Part shown: positions 26,337-34,033 of the stretch, one piece after another
Position numbering within the stretch: position 1 is the stretch's first letter
How the letters are laid out: each line of letters opens with the position of its first letter
NCBI GenBank assembly: GCA_018711685.1
Contig: DVHZ01000022.1
Location: 1 to 36,568 of the forward strand
DNA length: 36,568 nucleotides
Direction: 5' to 3'
DNA from: Candidatus Excrementavichristensenella intestinipullorum
GTDB lineage: Bacteria; Bacillota; Clostridia; Christensenellales; Aristaeellaceae
Position numbers and translations under genes: made by a program
Notes under the pieces: model-generated
What the model saw: the letters and a program-made list of their open reading frames with translations, nothing else
What the model was told of the DNA's origin: nothing
The model's database searches: none

Positions 26337-27062
26337 TTACGCCGCCAATTCTTCCACGGAGCGCCCTACCAACGTTGAATCGGCGCAGGAGAGCACGGTG
26401 CCCGCTCCATCGGTGAGAAAGTGGCGGGTGCTGCGGGAATCGTCTTCCTGAAAGCGCTTGGCCAGAAAGGACAGATCGTATCCCGCCACCACGCAGCCCT
26501 GCGTCTCCTGGGCGCTGTGGACCACGGACACCGCAGGCACCGCCACATAGGTCAAGCCGTCGGCGGCGGTGAGCAAGGAGTAGGGCGTGGCCCCCGCCTG
26601 GGCCGCCCGGTATAGCGCCTGACGTTGGGCCAGGTTGTTGGCCTGCCATAGGGAGGAGAACTTGTCCTGCTTTTCGTACGTCAGGTAGTTGCCGCCGGCA
26701 AAGATGACCCCCATGCTGCGAATATAGCGGATGTTGATGATGGCGTCCTTAAAGCCGGCGCGGATTCGCAGGGCGTCCCCGGAGGCGTTCTGGGAAGCAT
26801 AGTGGCAGATCATGTCCACCAAAGCGGTATCGGTAGCGGCGGCGTACAGGCAGTCCAGGTAGGGCTCCAGCATGGCGCTCAGGCTGTCCGCCTGCATATG
26901 CAGGTTGCGGCTCTCCATCTCAATCAGCTGAGCGTGAAGGGCCTCCCGGTAGGAGCGCTGCGTGGCGGCCTGGACCAGGGCCAGCAGCAAAACCAGAGCC
27001 GCCAGGCTGAGCAGGGCCAGGCGAATGGTGATATTGTTCTTGAAATTGCGAATGATGCGCAT
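26337..27062 (-). pseudogene. YesM-like sensor kinase, N-terminal fragment (TM1 and sensor)
   Basis: Codes for a cytoplasmic start (MRIIRNFKNNITIRL), TM1 (LALLSLAALVLLLALVQAA) and an extracytoplasmic Cache-like sensor region, and ends at TAA 26337-26339 after SVEELAA. Six codons later, in the same frame, the remaining kinase continues, so a single nonsense codon splits an otherwise normal gene of about 595 codons. One base change (AAA, CAA or GAA to TAA) would explain it. I chose ATG 27062 because AGGA lies 8 bases upstream; a GTG at 27068 is too close to that site. It follows the permease gene by about 45 bases in the second CUT1 operon. Confidence 0.83.
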
Positions 27063-27107
27063 AGCCACCGTCCTGTCGCGGGATGCTCCCGGAGGTTAGC
27101 CCATATT

Positions 27108-27989
27108 TTACTCCTTTACCGCCCCAGCCGCAAGCCCGCCCACGATCTGATCCTGCATGGCCAGGAACAGCGCCACGATGGGCAAGATGGCCACCGTGGC
27201 CAGGGCCATCACGCCGCTCCACTTGACGCCTTCGTGGCGCATCAGGTTGAACACAATGCCCAGCAGGGGCTTGAAAGCGGCCTTAGTGTTGAAGGTGATG
27301 CTATAGATCAGGTCGTTCCAGCCGAAGATGAAGGCCAATACGCCCGCGGTGACCAGTCCGGGCTTGGCGATGGGCAGCATGATGCGCCAGAAGGCGGTGA
27401 AGGCGTTGCACCCGTCGATCCGCGCCGCGTTGTCCAGCTCCTTGGGCAGGGAGAGGAAAAAGGGCCGCGTGGTGACCACGATGAAGGGAATACTGATGGT
27501 GGCGATGGCCAACATGGGCCCCAAGTAATTGTTGAGCAGGTTCAGCTTGACGTAGATCAGGTACAGGGGCGTCAGGGTAAGGGAGGCCGGCATCATTTGG
27601 CTGATGAGGAACAGCAGCATAACCAGCTTGGCGGTGCGCATCCTGTACCGGGCCAGGCCATAGGCCGAAGGCACCCCCAATACCAGCCCCAAGGCCAAAG
27701 CGCCCAAGGACACGATGAGGGTGTTCTTGAAGCAGCCGAACACGTCGTTGGCGCCCAAATGCTTGGTGTAGGACTCCAGGGTGAAAGTCTTGGGCAGCAG
27801 GGTGATGGGCTGGGCGAAGATCTCCGCTTCGGGCTTAAAGGAATTGAGCACGATCCACAGGATGGGAAACAGCATCAGCGCGGCGATCAGCACCGCCGCC
27901 ACGTTCATCACCACCTTGGACGCCTTGACCCCTGGACGCCGCCGGGCGGCATGGGGAGAAGGGGACTGGACATGGGCCTGAGCGTTCAT
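27108..27989 (-). CDS. CUT1 sugar ABC permease (MalG type)
   Basis: Second membrane subunit of the importer, 293 residues. It has a cytoplasmic N terminus rich in Pro/Arg and six predicted helices, starting VVMNVAAVLIAALMLFPILW, followed by the usual NSFKPEAEIF outside segment. The EAA-like loop is DNAARIDGCNAFTAFWRIMLPIAKPG. The ATG directly follows the TAG of the first permease with no gap, so the two subunits are made in coupled fashion. No ATPase gene is present; CUT1 systems often share an MsmK/UgpC-type ATPase encoded elsewhere (established for the family, inferred here). Confidence 0.93.
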   Translation of the reverse strand: MNAQAHVQSPSPHAARRRPGVKASKVVMNVAAVLIAALMLFPILWIVLNSFKPEAEIFAQPITLLPKTFTLESYTKHLGANDVFGCFKNTLIVSLGALALGLVLGVPSAYGLARYRMRTAKLVMLLFLISQMMPASLTLTPLYLIYVKLNLLNNYLGPMLAIATISIPFIVVTTRPFFLSLPKELDNAARIDGCNAFTAFWRIMLPIAKPGLVTAGVLAFIFGWNDLIYSITFNTKAAFKPLLGIVFNLMRHEGVKWSGVMALATVAILPIVALFLAMQDQIVGGLAAGAVKE

Positions 27990-28889
27990 CTACATCACCT
28001 CATCCTTTCGTACCAGGGCCAGATAGATTGCGGCTACCGCCAGCAGGCACAGGAACAGCACGTTGGAAGCGGCCGCGCCGGCGCTGAACTGGTATTCCCC
28101 AAAAGAGAGGCGGTAGGCGTAGGTGCTTAACAGCTCGGTTTGGTTCATGGGGCCGCCACTGGTCATGATATACACCAGGTCGAACACCTTGAAGGTATAG
28201 ATGACGCCCAGAATGAGCACCGACATGATGGCGGGGCGCAGCATGGGCATGGTGATCCGGAAAAACCGCTGTATGGTATTGGCGCCGTCGATGGAAGCGC
28301 TCTCGTATACGTCCTCGGGGATGTTCTGGAGCCCCGCGGTGAGCAGGATCATGTTGAAGGGAATGCCCACCCAGCAGTTGGTAATGATCAGGGCGGCCAT
28401 GGCGGTGCTGCCGTTGATCAGCCATTCCACCGGCTGATTGGCCAATCCCAGGCCGGTGAGCGCCACGTTGATCAGCCCGCCGTTGGTTTGGAACATGAAT
28501 TTCCAGATCAGGGCGGACACCGTCATGGGAACCACCCAGACGATGAGCAGCAGCCCGCGAATGGGCTTGGCCGTTTTAAAATCCTGGTTGAGGAACACGG
28601 CCAGCAGCAAACCGAAGGCAAATTGGAACACGATGCACCAGAAAGTGAAGGTAAAGGTCTGGACCATTACCTGGGGGAGGATGCCTTCGTTCCACAGGGA
28701 AAGGTAATTGGCCAGGCCCACGGATTCATGGGTTGCGTTGCGGACGGTCATCACGTCCACGTCTTTAAAGCTGATGATAAAATTGTAGACCACCGGATAG
28801 CCAATCATCAGCAGGATGAATATGAGCCCCGGATAGACGAAGAGAGCGCCGGTGAGGGGCTCCCGGTTGCGGGCAAAAAACTTGCGCAT
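27990..28889 (-). CDS. CUT1 sugar ABC permease (MalF type)
   Basis: First membrane subunit of the importer, 299 residues. It has TM1 in FVYPGLIFILLMIGYP, a large outside loop and the EAA loop ESASIDGANTIQRFFRITMP. It is complete after that loop, ending with TYAYRLSFGEYQFS and a final helix, and so shows what the truncated homologue at 15312 has lost. The ATG at 28889 is chosen because GGAGGT lies at 28895-28900; the open frame continues upstream only as a shadow of the binding-protein gene. It is preceded by a 101-base gap with a hairpin. Confidence 0.93.
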   Translation of the reverse strand: MRKFFARNREPLTGALFVYPGLIFILLMIGYPVVYNFIISFKDVDVMTVRNATHESVGLANYLSLWNEGILPQVMVQTFTFTFWCIVFQFAFGLLLAVFLNQDFKTAKPIRGLLLIVWVVPMTVSALIWKFMFQTNGGLINVALTGLGLANQPVEWLINGSTAMAALIITNCWVGIPFNMILLTAGLQNIPEDVYESASIDGANTIQRFFRITMPMLRPAIMSVLILGVIYTFKVFDLVYIMTSGGPMNQTELLSTYAYRLSFGEYQFSAGAAASNVLFLCLLAVAAIYLALVRKDEVM

Positions 28890-28940
28890 GGTCCACCTCC
28901 AGCGGGTTGATGGAAAGGGCCCGCGCCCTTGGGGAGACCT

Positions 28941-28974
28941 GCCCTTGGCGGCGCAGGATGGCGCCGCCAAGGGC
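28941..28974 (-). other. Perfect 14-bp hairpin between binding-protein and permease genes
   Basis: Arms 28941-28954 and 28961-28974 are exact complements around a 6-base loop, 16 bases after the stop of the binding-protein gene, with no T-run. It mirrors the hairpin at 15257-15293 in position but not in sequence. Confidence 0.72.
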
Positions 28975-28990
28975 GTAAGGCGTGGGGCGG

Positions 28991-30223
28991 TTAGCCCATA
29001 ATGGCGGAACCGGCAGCCTGAGCGTCGGTCATAGCCTGTTCGGGCGTCTTGGTGCCGGTGAGCACTTCCTGCACGGCGTTGCTGACCACTGCGGAGAACT
29101 CGCTCCAGCGGGGATGGGGGCCGCGGGGCAGGGCGTACTGCATACCCTCGGCAAATACGGCGGAGATGGGATCGGAGGTCCAGAAGTCGGTGTACTCGTT
29201 GCCGTCGTCTCGGGGCGCGAATTTGCCTACGTTGGCGCAGAAGATGGCGGTGTTCTCGCCGTTGCACATGAAGCTCAGGAAGGCCCAGGCCAGGTCCATA
29301 TTCTCGCAAGCGCTGGTGATGGCCAGGTTCTCGCCGCCCAGCACGGAGGCGTACACGCCGTCGTCCGCCTTGGGGATCAGGGTCACGTTCCAATTCTTAT
29401 CGGGCACGTCGGCGCGCAGGCCGGAGATGTTCCAGGGGCCGTTTACCTGCATGGCCAGGTTGCCGGAAGCGAACTGGGTATTGACTTCGGTTTGGCCCCA
29501 ACTCATCACATCCTTGGGGGCGTAGCCCAGGTCGATCATGTCCTTCCACAGGGCGGCCGCTTCGATGGCGCCTTCGGAATCCAGCTGATCAAAACTGCCG
29601 CCGGCGGACAGCATGAAGGGGGCGAACTGGAAGGTGCCTTCCTCGTTGTTGTTGGCGGAGAAGCCGATGGGGTACACGTTGGGGTAGGTCTCCTTCAGCT
29701 TGGCGCAAACGTCCATCAGCTCAGACCAGGTGGTGGGCGGCGTACAGCCGGCGCCTTCCAGCATATCCACGTCGTAGAACAGCTCCAGGCAGTTGGAGTT
29801 GTGGGGCAGGCCGTAGTAACGGCCTTCGTCCATACAGGAGAGCATGGGGCCCTCATAGTAGTGGCTGGTCTGGTCCCAAGCGGTCACGTAGTCGGTGATG
29901 TCGGCGCACAGGCCCATTTTAATGAAGGCGTTCATCTCCGGGTTGTCCATCATGGCGATGTCGGGCAGCTCGCCGGATACTGCGCCCATGGTATACAGCT
30001 TCATCAATTCGTCCCGGGAGAAGGAGGTGACCACCACTTCCACGTCGGGATAGATCTCGTTGAACTTTTCTACCACCAGGTCCACGTTTTCAAACTCGGA
30101 ATCGGCGGACCAATAGTGCCAAAATTCCAGGGTGCCGCTCAGAGTCTCCTGGGCGGAGGCAGGCGCCGCGAAGGCGCCTAGGCACAGGCACAGGGCCAGG
30201 AGCAGGGTCAGCATCTTCTTCAT
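28991..30223 (-). CDS. CUT1 sugar ABC transporter substrate-binding protein
   Basis: Family 1 extracellular sugar-binding protein, 410 residues, first gene of the second CUT1 operon. It has a signal peptide with a Leu/Cys-rich core and a signal peptidase I-type site (APASA-QE). Cysteines at 12 and 14 are not preceded by a lipobox (LALC and LCLC lack a small residue before Cys). Typical features are LEFWHYWSADSEF at the start, GLPHNSNCLELFYDVDMLEGAG and QVNGPWNISGL. It has a strong AAGGAGGT site before the ATG. A partly palindromic leader lies upstream. The substrate is unknown; the GH31 remnant in the operon suggests an alpha-glucoside or alpha-xyloside. Confidence 0.93.
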   Translation of the reverse strand: MKKMLTLLLALCLCLGAFAAPASAQETLSGTLEFWHYWSADSEFENVDLVVEKFNEIYPDVEVVVTSFSRDELMKLYTMGAVSGELPDIAMMDNPEMNAFIKMGLCADITDYVTAWDQTSHYYEGPMLSCMDEGRYYGLPHNSNCLELFYDVDMLEGAGCTPPTTWSELMDVCAKLKETYPNVYPIGFSANNNEEGTFQFAPFMLSAGGSFDQLDSEGAIEAAALWKDMIDLGYAPKDVMSWGQTEVNTQFASGNLAMQVNGPWNISGLRADVPDKNWNVTLIPKADDGVYASVLGGENLAITSACENMDLAWAFLSFMCNGENTAIFCANVGKFAPRDDGNEYTDFWTSDPISAVFAEGMQYALPRGPHPRWSEFSAVVSNAVQEVLTGTKTPEQAMTDAQAAGSAIMG

Positions 30224-30643
30224 GGGATGACCTCCTTATAGATTATTGTGGAAGCGGCGGCTGCCCCGCCGGCTCCCTTCCCCCTCATTTTAGGGGGAAA
30301 AAAACCCTTCCAGCAATGCCAATTCTTTAAGGATGGTGCACGATTTTAAGGTGCTTTCTCAGGATTTTGGCAAAAAAAGCGGCGATGCAGTGGGAAAAAT
30401 CCAACCGTATTTGGGGAAGTTATACAAGGAAAGGCGACTCAACGCGAAGACGGCCTGGACGCACTGGGCCTAGGGATATGGGCGTGGGATCGGGACCGGG
30501 CCGCCGCCCCTAGGGAAGGGAAGGGGGCTCTGGAGCCCGGCGCCCTGGGCGAGATTGACAAGGGCGGCTGGGAGGGATATACTGTTACAGGCGCCGCCTG
30601 TCAGGAGAGGCCGCCTTTACCAAACGGGAGCGAGGAAAAGCGC
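30224..30643. other. Divergent intergenic region between the second CUT1 operon and the flippase gene
   Basis: This 420-base stretch holds, for the minus-strand operon, a leader with two hairpins: one at about 30253-30273 and TTCCCCCT/AGGGGGAA at 30278-30299. A weak promoter candidate is TTGCTG with TAAAAT at 30287-30292 on the minus strand. From about 30330 to 30550 I see no gene or named signal, only GC-rich partly self-complementary sequence. A good plus-strand promoter lies at its right end. Confidence 0.6.
30555..30583 (+). promoter_or_regulatory. Consensus sigma-A promoter of the flippase gene
   Basis: TTGACA (30555-30560), a 17-base spacer and TATACT (30578-30583). The gene starts about 60 bases downstream. 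This is the closest match to consensus in the window, suggesting strong constitutive expression. Confidence 0.83.
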
Positions 30644-32221
30644 ATGGCCAAGAGATCCCATAGCGAGAGCGTATTTATCAATACCGGTTCCGGCTTTGCT
30701 CTCAAGCTGGTGGTATTGATGATGAACCTGGTGCTCAAGAGGATATTTATCCATACGTTGGGCGTTCAGTACAATGGGGTATCCACCCTGTTCACCGATA
30801 TCCTGAGTATGCTGTCCCTGGCGGAGATGGGCGTGGGCAGCGCCATTACCTTCGCCCTGTACCGGCCCATCCGGGAGCAGGACAACCGGCGCATCGCCGC
30901 GCTGATGAACTTTTACCGCAAAGCCTATCAGCTCATCGCCTGCATGGTGATGGCGGGGGGCGCTTTATGCATTCCCTTTCTGCCCTACCTGGTCAAGGAA
31001 GTGCCCGACATCCGGGAGAGCATCACCCTCATCTTTGTGCTGTACGTGGTCAACAATGCCACCAGCTATTTGCGCATCTATAAATCCACCCTGCTCACCG
31101 CCAGCGAGCGGGGCTACATGATCAACCGGGTGACCATTTGGTTCGTGCTGGGGCGCACGGTGCTGGAATGCGTGCTGCTGTTGGTATTCAAAAACTTCAT
31201 CCTGTACCTGGTGGTGGGCATTCTGGAGAGCCTGGTGCGCAACGCGGTAATCAGCCGGGAAGCGGAGAAGTTGTATCCCCAGATCAACGATTATGCCGAC
31301 GAGCGCCTGACCAAAGAGGAGACGCGCCGGCTGTTGGGAGACGTGGGGGCCCTGGCGCTGTACAAGATATGCCAGGTGATCTTGAGCAGTACCGACTCCA
31401 TCGTCATCTCCGCCGCGCCCGCCCTGGGCGTGGTCACCGTGGGTTTCCTGGGCAATTACCGGCTGCTGTTCAACACCATCAACCAACTGGTCAGCCAGTT
31501 CTACCAGGCGTTTACCCCCAGCCTGGGGGTGCTGGCCACCGAGGCGGACGCGGAAAAACAGCACCAGGTGTTCCGCACGGTGAATTTCATGGCCTTCTGG
31601 GTCATGTGCTTTTGCTGCACCTCCCTGGTGTGCCTGTCCAGCCCCTTCGTGCGGCTGTGGCTGGGCAAGGATTATATTCTGCCCCTGAACCTGCTGCTGG
31701 TGATGGCGCTGAACAACTATATTTCCTCCATGAACCGCGCCACGAACATATTCCGCAACGGCAACGGCCTGTTCGTTCAGGGCAAATTCAGGCCGGTGGG
31801 CATGGCGGTGATGAACATCGCCATGGATATCGTGCTGGTCAAGCCCCTGGGCGTGTTCGGCGTGCTGCTGGCTACCTGTATCGCCCGGCTCACCACCCAG
31901 GTGTGGTACGATCCGTGGCTGGTGCATAAAAAGGTGTTTAAGCGCTCGGTAAAGCCCTATTTCTGGCGGATGGGCATCTATACGCTGCTCACGGCCAGCG
32001 CCTGCGCCCTGACCTATTGGCTGTGCGGGCTGATAGGGCAGGCGGTCAGCAACCTGTACCTGGCCTTCCTGCTGCGCATGGTCCTCTGCGTCCTGATCCC
32101 CAACGGCATTGTGGTGCTGCTGTACCACCGTACCCCCGAGTTCAAGGATTTGATCCATCGCGTCGGCGGCATAACCAAGCGGATTGGCCGGGCCTTGGGA
32201 CGGCGCGGCCCCAGCGCCTAA
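30644..32221 (+). CDS. Polysaccharide flippase-like membrane protein (Wzx/MviN superfamily)
   Basis: Integral membrane protein of 525 residues with about 12-14 predicted helices, of the polysaccharide biosynthesis/oligosaccharide flippase group (COG2244 type). It would move lipid-linked glycan units to the outer face of the membrane. Supporting features are the N-terminal FINTGSGFALKLVVLMMNLVLKR, the internal FLGNYRLLFNTINQLVSQFYQAFTPSLG and the C-terminal KPLGVFGVLLATCIARLTTQVWYDP, all typical of capsule or teichuronic-type exporters. A GAGGA site is 7 bases before the ATG. A cytidylyltransferase and a sulfotransferase gene follow, but no glycosyltransferases are seen, so the glycan itself cannot be named. 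Confidence 0.85.
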   Translation: MAKRSHSESVFINTGSGFALKLVVLMMNLVLKRIFIHTLGVQYNGVSTLFTDILSMLSLAEMGVGSAITFALYRPIREQDNRRIAALMNFYRKAYQLIACMVMAGGALCIPFLPYLVKEVPDIRESITLIFVLYVVNNATSYLRIYKSTLLTASERGYMINRVTIWFVLGRTVLECVLLLVFKNFILYLVVGILESLVRNAVISREAEKLYPQINDYADERLTKEETRRLLGDVGALALYKICQVILSSTDSIVISAAPALGVVTVGFLGNYRLLFNTINQLVSQFYQAFTPSLGVLATEADAEKQHQVFRTVNFMAFWVMCFCCTSLVCLSSPFVRLWLGKDYILPLNLLLVMALNNYISSMNRATNIFRNGNGLFVQGKFRPVGMAVMNIAMDIVLVKPLGVFGVLLATCIARLTTQVWYDPWLVHKKVFKRSVKPYFWRMGIYTLLTASACALTYWLCGLIGQAVSNLYLAFLLRMVLCVLIPNGIVVLLYHRTPEFKDLIHRVGGITKRIGRALGRRGPSA

Positions 32222-32243
32222 ACCTACCCCCTGCAGAAAAGCC

Positions 32244-32313
32244 GGGGTCTCCCCCGAAGGAGACCCCAGCAAGGGAAAAAGCGCCGGTTTCCACAGGAGG
32301 AGACCGGCGCTTT
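32244..32313. terminator. Two tandem hairpins between convergent genes
   Basis: The first hairpin pairs 32244-32252 with 32259-32267. The second pairs 32278-32288 with 32303-32313. On the minus strand the second is followed by TTTTT and would terminate the cytidylyltransferase gene. On the plus strand only TTT follows, for the flippase gene. Confidence 0.75.
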
Positions 32314-32363
32314 GGCTAGTTTTGGACCCGGGGCGGGCGCTTTCCCGACGGGGCAGGGGCCGG

Positions 32364-32762
32364 CTACCGGGGTTGGTGCAGGTCGTTTTTGATCTGGGTG
32401 GTGCTGACCTCCGGCGTGCGGGGCAGGTAGACCACTTCCACCCCCTCATCCTTCAGAAAATCGAACCGGCCCTTCCAGTCGTCCCCGATGACGAACACGT
32501 CGATGTGATATTCATGCACGTCCCTGGCCTTTTGATCCCAGCAGGTTTCGGGGATGACCAGGTCCACGTATCGAATGGACTCCAGCAGGGTCTTGCGCTG
32601 GTCATAGGTAAAGTAGCACTTTTTTCCCTTTTCTTTCCAATTGAATTCGTCGCTGGACAGAGCTACCACCAAATAATCGCCCAGGGCCTTGGCCCGGCGC
32701 AGCAGATTGATGTGCCCGTAGTGAAGCAGGTCAAAGGTGCCGTAGGTGATCACACGCTTCAT
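32364..32762 (-). CDS. tagD: Glycerol-3-phosphate cytidylyltransferase-like enzyme (TagD)
   Basis: Nucleotidyltransferase of 132 residues that makes CDP-glycerol from CTP and glycerol-3-phosphate, the donor for poly(glycerol-phosphate) wall or capsule polymers. The HxGH signature is in TYGTFDLLHYGHINLL, and the second CTP-binding motif is RTPEVSTTQIK. The length matches TagD proteins (~130). I start at 32762 (MKRVITYG); an adjacent ATG at 32765 is equally possible, with AGGAGGG about 11-14 bases upstream. Related cytidylyltransferases can use other alditol phosphates, so the substrate is likely rather than certain. It diverges from the sulfotransferase gene. Confidence 0.87.
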   Translation of the reverse strand: MKRVITYGTFDLLHYGHINLLRRAKALGDYLVVALSSDEFNWKEKGKKCYFTYDQRKTLLESIRYVDLVIPETCWDQKARDVHEYHIDVFVIGDDWKGRFDFLKDEGVEVVYLPRTPEVSTTQIKNDLHQPR

Positions 32763-33019
32763 CATCGCCTTGCGCTCCCTCCTGGCCAACGCCGCCGCCC
32801 TGGCCCCTATACCGCAAAGACTACCACAGCGGGGCCCCGGTGTCAAGGCCGGGAGGCTTTTTTGCCGGCAAAGCCTTCGAATATTGCCCCATAGACGCCG
32901 GAAAATACCGCAAATCTGCCACGCTTTTAACCAGAAGGCGCCCAAAATCTCACCCCGTCCCGCCGAATATCCCTGATATACTGCCACCTATACTGCCGCC
33001 AGCAAAGGGAGTGGGGTCA

Positions 33020-33877
33020 TTGTACGAATATATGATAGGCGTGGGCGCCATGAAGGCGGGAACCACGCTGATGTACCGGCAGCTGCTGGAGCATCCCCAG
33101 ATACGCCGGGGCGTGCGCAAGTCGGTGGACTATTTTAATATCACCCAAGCGCCCAGCAAGGCGCAGTACGATGCCCTGTTCGCCCCCGGGGAAGGGCCCA
33201 AGATGGACATTTCTCCCTTTTATATGTATTATGCCCCCAGCATAGAGCGCATAGCGGCCACCCTGGACCCCAAGCGCACGGCGGTGGTGGTGCTGCTGCG
33301 CGACCCGGTGGAGCGGGCCTTCTCCCACTACCGGATGCGCAAGTCCCAGAACATGGAGGACCAGCCCTTTGAGGCCACCTTTGAATTGGAGGCGAGCCGC
33401 ACCGCCCGCAGCTATCACGATTTGCAACTATTCAGCTACTTTACCCGGGGACTCTACGCCCAGCAGTTGGACCGGCTGTACGCCCTGTTCCCCAAAGAAA
33501 ACATCCGCATTTACCTGTTTGAGGAGTTCATCGGCCACCAGCAACAGTGGCTGGACGATCTGTGCGGCTTCCTGGGCATCCAGTGCGTGCCGGTGCAGGA
33601 TATGCACGAGAATAAGACCGTGGTAAACGTAAAGAGCCGCGCTCTGGCCCGGTTAGTGGAAAAGATAGCCCGGCTGGTGCCCAAGAGCATGAAGCGCAGG
33701 TGGATGGGCAAACTGCGGCGCAAAGTCACCGCCGCCAACGAGCGCAAAGACGTGAAGGAAACCATTGATCCGGCCTTCGCCCGCCGCCTGACGGAATACT
33801 ACCGGGAAGAGGTATTGCGTTTGCGGGATGAGTACGGCGTGGATATCTCTAAATGGAAGCACTTCGCCAACCTGTAA
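33020..33877 (+). CDS. PAPS-dependent sulfotransferase family protein
   Basis: Sulfotransferase of 285 residues, expected to move sulfate from PAPS to a sugar hydroxyl or amine. The 5'-phosphosulfate loop is GVGAMKAGTTLMYRQL (Lys12, Thr15-Thr16). The 3'-phosphate site is LLRDPVERAFSHYRM (Arg94 to Ser102). Both match the heparan/NodH-like sulfotransferase fold. The start is TTG at 33020, with AAGGGAG 8 bases upstream. An in-frame open stretch further upstream is A/P-rich and unrelated, and the ATG at 33032 is too far from the site. TATACT at 32977-32982 may be its -10 box, without a good -35. With the flippase and TagD it suggests a sulfated surface glycan (inference), unusual in Firmicutes. 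Confidence 0.87.
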   Translation: MYEYMIGVGAMKAGTTLMYRQLLEHPQIRRGVRKSVDYFNITQAPSKAQYDALFAPGEGPKMDISPFYMYYAPSIERIAATLDPKRTAVVVLLRDPVERAFSHYRMRKSQNMEDQPFEATFELEASRTARSYHDLQLFSYFTRGLYAQQLDRLYALFPKENIRIYLFEEFIGHQQQWLDDLCGFLGIQCVPVQDMHENKTVVNVKSRALARLVEKIARLVPKSMKRRWMGKLRRKVTAANERKDVKETIDPAFARRLTEYYREEVLRLRDEYGVDISKWKHFANL

Positions 33878-33893
33878 CCCTGGAGAGAAAAGC

Positions 33894-34016
33894 CGGCGGG
33901 GCGCTCCGGTTATGCCGGAGCGCCCGCCGCAGCCTGTCAAAGAAGCCCCATTGCGTTGTAGCGATGGGGCTTCTTTGACAGGCTGCGGGGCGGCGCCTTA
34001 GAGAAGGCGCCGCCCC
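33894..34016. terminator. Three overlapping strong hairpins between convergent genes
   Basis: Hairpin a pairs 33894-33909 with 33915-33929 (one bulged base at 33901). Hairpin b pairs 33927-33954 with 33961-33988: 28 bp with a single G-T pair and a 6-base loop. Hairpin c pairs 33987-33999 with 34004-34016 (13 bp, 4-base loop). Neighbours share bases, so a and c each compete with b. TTTT follows hairpin a on the minus strand. They probably terminate both the sulfotransferase and the protease genes. Confidence 0.75.
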
Positions 34017-34033
34017 CAAATTTGGTGGGAAAT

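Noticed and set aside
26802..28130. 442-codon plus-strand frame opposite the second CUT1 permease and kinase
   Set aside because: Shadow composition and no domain; the opposite strand has well-conserved membrane proteins.
28890..29393. Upstream extension of the MalF-type permease frame
   Set aside because: The added ~168 residues are a shadow of the binding-protein gene; the ribosome site and homology both fix the start at 28889.
32840..33019. Upstream extension of the sulfotransferase frame
   Set aside because: The extra 60 residues are not similar to the family and the AAGGGAG site fits the TTG at 33020.
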